Part shown: positions 61,181-64,000 of the stretch, in pieces
Layout of the letters: every line of letters begins with the position of its first letter
How positions within the stretch are numbered: the first letter of the stretch is position 1
NCBI GenBank assembly: GCA_963854835.1
Contig: OY978526.1
Span: 31,237,073-31,301,072, forward strand
Length of the DNA stretch: 64,000 bases
Source of the DNA: Megamerina dolium
Lineage: Eukaryota; Arthropoda; Insecta; Diptera; Megamerinidae
Direction: 5' to 3'
The notes under the pieces: model-generated
What the model was told of the DNA's origin: nothing
Databases searched by the model: none
The model's input: only the letters and a program-made list of their open reading frames with translations
Position numbers and translations under genes: made by a program

Positions 61181-61189
61181 GTTGTAAAT

Positions 61190-61620
61190 TATTCATTACT
61201 CGCCGCCAACGCAAATATGTCCAAAAATCGTACGAAGCATTTTTGTTTTTAAATTTCGAAGCCTCTTCTCGTCATGCATGTCTATACTTTCACGAAACAA
61301 CGAGTGTTGAACGACGTCATCCGCAAAGTCTAATGAGTTTTGCAGAAATACTAGACAATGTCGCGTGGGGGTAATCCCTTATCAGGCTGTAGAAAACGGA
61401 TATTTAATAGACAACAAGATAATGTCCGTCGATCAGTGTTTCTTGGGTCTTCTGCAGGATTCGGTGTAGTCTGAAAATCTATCTATGATGATTTTATTAG
61501 GTTTAAAGCTAATCAGGGTGTTGAGGGTGAGTTTTCGCCTTTGACACAGATCATAAATAGTGGAGTGTCATTTCTGTTTATGAGGCAGAACACACTGAGG
61601 CTCCAATTTTCGGTCATGCT
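61190..61620 (-). mobile_element. LINE relic, same family as in ebony intron
   Basis: On the plus strand it matches 1351-2345 piecewise: CGCCAACGCAAAT, TCGAAGC...CTTCTC, GGGGTAATCCCTTATCAGGCTG, CTTGGGTCTTCTGC and TTTATGAGGCAGAACACAC. Orientation is minus, and it is more degenerate and shorter than the ebony copy. The match stops at about 61620, where a jockey-type element begins, so this relic was probably split by that insertion. Confidence 0.7.
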
Positions 61621-61630
61621 TTCATGTATT

Positions 61631-63254
61631 ATGAGTGTTCAGCGCTCTCCTCTCCGGCAACAGCAATCGCCTGGTAATGTGTGTGTAAACAATAATTTGC
61701 AATCACCCGCGCAAACCCCCCCGATAAGTGCATTATCAAAAAAATCAGTTGATACACACTGCACAAGTGAAAGTAACAGTGCAAATCTTTTGCCTGCACA
61801 TATTCCTCTCCCTAACACTACATCAAAATTTGCAACAACAATAAATACAGACAAAAAAAAATAATTTGTTCTCTCGTGATATACTATCTCCCTCTATACC
61901 GTGGAGTGTACAATGCGGTTCTCCTGCTGTAACACCAACAGCTACAACATCAAAGCAAACAAATAACGGCCTTTCTACTGAAGTGCATGACCCAGTAGTT
62001 AAAGCAACTAGTGCGATGACTAATAAAGAACCAGTTGCTGTTCAAACTGGAATTGATCGCTACATTACTGTAGTAAAGCGAAAAAGAAGTCCACAAAATT
62101 CAAAACAAATGAATTCAACAAAAGTTCAAAAGCAGAACACTGCCCCTATTAGTTCGGAAAATAGATACGCTCTGCTTTCAGGTGATGAAAGTGACGAAAA
62201 TATTATCTCCAAGAAAAATTTCAAACCCCCACCCATTTTCTTAAGAAAACACAACTCGGATAAGTTGATTTCTAGAATTACAAGTCTTATAGGACCAAAG
62301 AATTTCCACGTTGTTCCTATTCGCAAAGGCCAAATTGAGGAAACGAAAGTGCAAATCTACAGCGAAACTCATTATCGCAAGGTAATTGCGGAATTTGATG
62401 CTGTAAAAAAGAATTACTACACATATCAGCTAAAAAGTAGTAAGGGCTTAATCGTTGTACTCAAAGTCGTCGAACCCAACGTTGATATTAACGAAATCAA
62501 ACTTGCCCTTCAGGAAGAAGGGTTTCAAGCCAAAACAGTATTCAACATTCTCAACAAGAGCAATATACCTCAACCGTTATATCGTATTGAGCTTCAGCCT
62601 GAAACAAAACCCCTAAAAAAAGGTGAAGTAGACCCCATATATAAAATTCGATATTTATTGCATCGCAAAATCACAATCGAAGAACCTCATAAGAGAACTG
62701 GACCTCCTCAGTGCAGTAACTGCCAAGAATATGGACATACTAAGACATATTGTACCCTGCCAGCTGTTTGTGTGATTTGTGGAGATCTCCATAAATCAAA
62801 CATATGCCCAAAATCTAAAGGCGATGCTAGCATGAAAAAATGCAGCAATTGTGGAGGTAATCACACCGCAAATTATAGAGGTTGCCCAGTATATACAACC
62901 CTAAAGCTAAATTTCTCCGGTAGCAATCAACCTCTAAAACCAGTTGAGCAAACTCAGATAGCCAACTCAAGTAAGAGACAAAATATTGATGCAACACAAT
63001 TCTTCTCTGCAATCCCAAACAAGAATCAAACCAATTCATACCCTAGCGTGTTAAAACAAAACCCACACCAACAAAGCAATGTAAATAATGAGCAGAAACA
63101 CTCACTGCCCACCCAACAGCCAAGTACCCTTGAACATTTGCTTCAAACATTAATTCAGAATATGAACCAATTCATGAACTCAATGCAAACAATGATGCAA
63201 GAAATGATGAAAAATCAATCGATTCTACTCCAAACATTGCTATCCAGACCATGA
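61631..63254 (+). CDS. Jockey-type LINE ORF1 (gag-like zinc-knuckle protein), frame-broken
   Basis: ORF1 of a jockey-clade non-LTR retrotransposon, an RNA-binding gag-like protein. It starts MSVQRSPLRQQQSPG (ATG 61631). The frame shifts at a run of nine A (61853-61861) and then stays open from 61866 to TGA 63254. A PRE_C2HC-type region is followed by three zinc knuckles: CSNCQEYGHTKTYC, CVICGDLHKSNIC and CSNCGGNHTANYRGC. The C-terminus is Gln/Asn-rich with a Met-rich tail (MNQFMNSMQTMMQEMMK). The stop overlaps the ORF2 start as ATGA. Apart from the A-run shift, the frame is intact, so the copy is young. Confidence 0.85.
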
Positions 63255-64000
63255 GTTGTCTCAAGATATGCCACTGGAACGCCAACGGCTTAAACCAGCA
63301 CCGTTTGGAGCTAATTCAATTTCTTGAATCCAGCCAGATCGACATAATGATGATATCTGAGACCCATTTCACTGACAAAAATTGCTACCAAATACCACAT
63401 TACAAACTGTACACCACAAATCATCCACATGGTAAGGCACGCGGAGGAACTACCATATTGATAAAAAGCAGAATAAAACATCATATTCTAGAAGATTTCA
63501 GTAGCGTCTACTTGCAAGCAACATCTCTATGTCTGGAAGAATACATCTCTAAGCTAGTAATATCTGCGATATACTGTCCCCCAAGATACAGTATTACCGA
63601 ACAGCAATATAAAGAATTTTTCTCAACTCTTGGTGGCGAATTCTCACTGGGGCTCCCGCTTAATAACTCCAAAAGGCAGAAGACTATGTTCAATCATCAC
63701 TAACCACGGCTGCGATGTTATTTCAAATGGTCAACTGACATATTGGCCGACGGACAAGAGGAAGATACCCGATCTCATAGACTTTGGAGTCGCCAAAGGT
63801 TTGCAAATGGAAAATATCACCACAGAGTGTAATTATCATCTATCATCTGACCACTCACCCACGATAATATCTATAAAATCACCAAGCCCCCAAGGCAATT
63901 GCGTTAGAAAGAAAATAGGCTGGTTGAAATTTAAGAAAAATATAAATTCCCATCTTCCTCTAAGTACTGTATTAAGAAATGGACACGGTGAAGCGTCAGA
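63251..64000 (+). pseudogene. Jockey-type LINE ORF2, endonuclease (3' truncated by window)
   Basis: ORF2 begins ATG 63251 (MSCLKICHWNANGLNQHRLE) with apurinic-type endonuclease blocks: NANGL, ISETHF (catalytic Glu) and GGTTILIKS. After FFSTLGG the frame changes at about 63640. The reading resumes as SHWGSRLITPKGR, YWPTDKRKIPDLIDF and LSSDHSP (the catalytic SDH). The short block that should carry the GDxN catalytic residues between these parts is missing, so a deletion of a few tens of bases has both shifted the frame and removed active-site residues. Reverse transcriptase would lie beyond 64000. Confidence 0.85.

Overview
This is a eukaryotic, AT-rich, intron-rich genomic window from an insect. 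The gene set and protein sequences point to a higher dipteran (fly). Heavy transposon load and longer introns than Drosophila would fit a tephritid-type fruit fly, but that species guess is inference. No prokaryotic, CRISPR, phage or plasmid feature is seen, and I found no convincing tRNA or rRNA gene.

Layout: (1) 1-7775 (+), ebony, beta-alanyl-dopamine synthase, 5'-truncated by the window, with two large introns full of antisense transposon relics. (2) 9031-14088 (-), Nelf-A, seven exons, 1276 aa. (3) 14.1-19.6 kb, transposon-rich spacer: a small ORF or gene relic, a PIF/Harbinger-like MITE nested in another repeat, a LINE fragment and a 1651-bp Tc1 element with a broken transposase. (4) 20057-20896 (+), an ATPSCKMT/FAM173B-type methyltransferase. 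(5) 23416-27377 (-), Oga (O-GlcNAcase), eleven exons, 1084 aa. (6) 28677-29681 (+), a NAT8-like membrane acetyltransferase. (7) 32871 to 44173, probably 48900 (-), Unc-115/ABLIM: four LIM domains and a villin headpiece, with a pair of exons that must be mutually exclusive. (8) 51890-54871 (-), trbd/Trabid deubiquitinase with a GC-AG intron. (9) 59259-60080 (+), a clarin-type tetraspan protein. (10) 61.2-64.0 kb, a jockey-type LINE nested in an older antisense LINE and cut by the window end.

The genes do not form one pathway: pigmentation/neurotransmitter conjugation (ebony), transcription pausing (Nelf-A), mitochondrial methylation, O-GlcNAc removal, actin/axon guidance (Unc-115), ubiquitin editing (trbd) and sensory tetraspan function (clarin). 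From memory, ebony, Nelf-A and Oga are also close neighbours in Drosophila, suggesting conserved microsynteny there. Exon borders were set by hand from GT/AG (or GC/AG) signals, reading phase and family similarity. Every fully contained gene model sums to a multiple of three.

The most interesting leads are the paired alternative exons in Unc-115, an unexplained coding-looking terminal exon downstream of it (32414-32484), a (GT)17 tract next to a Nelf-A splice donor, and several shared, partly nested repeat families.
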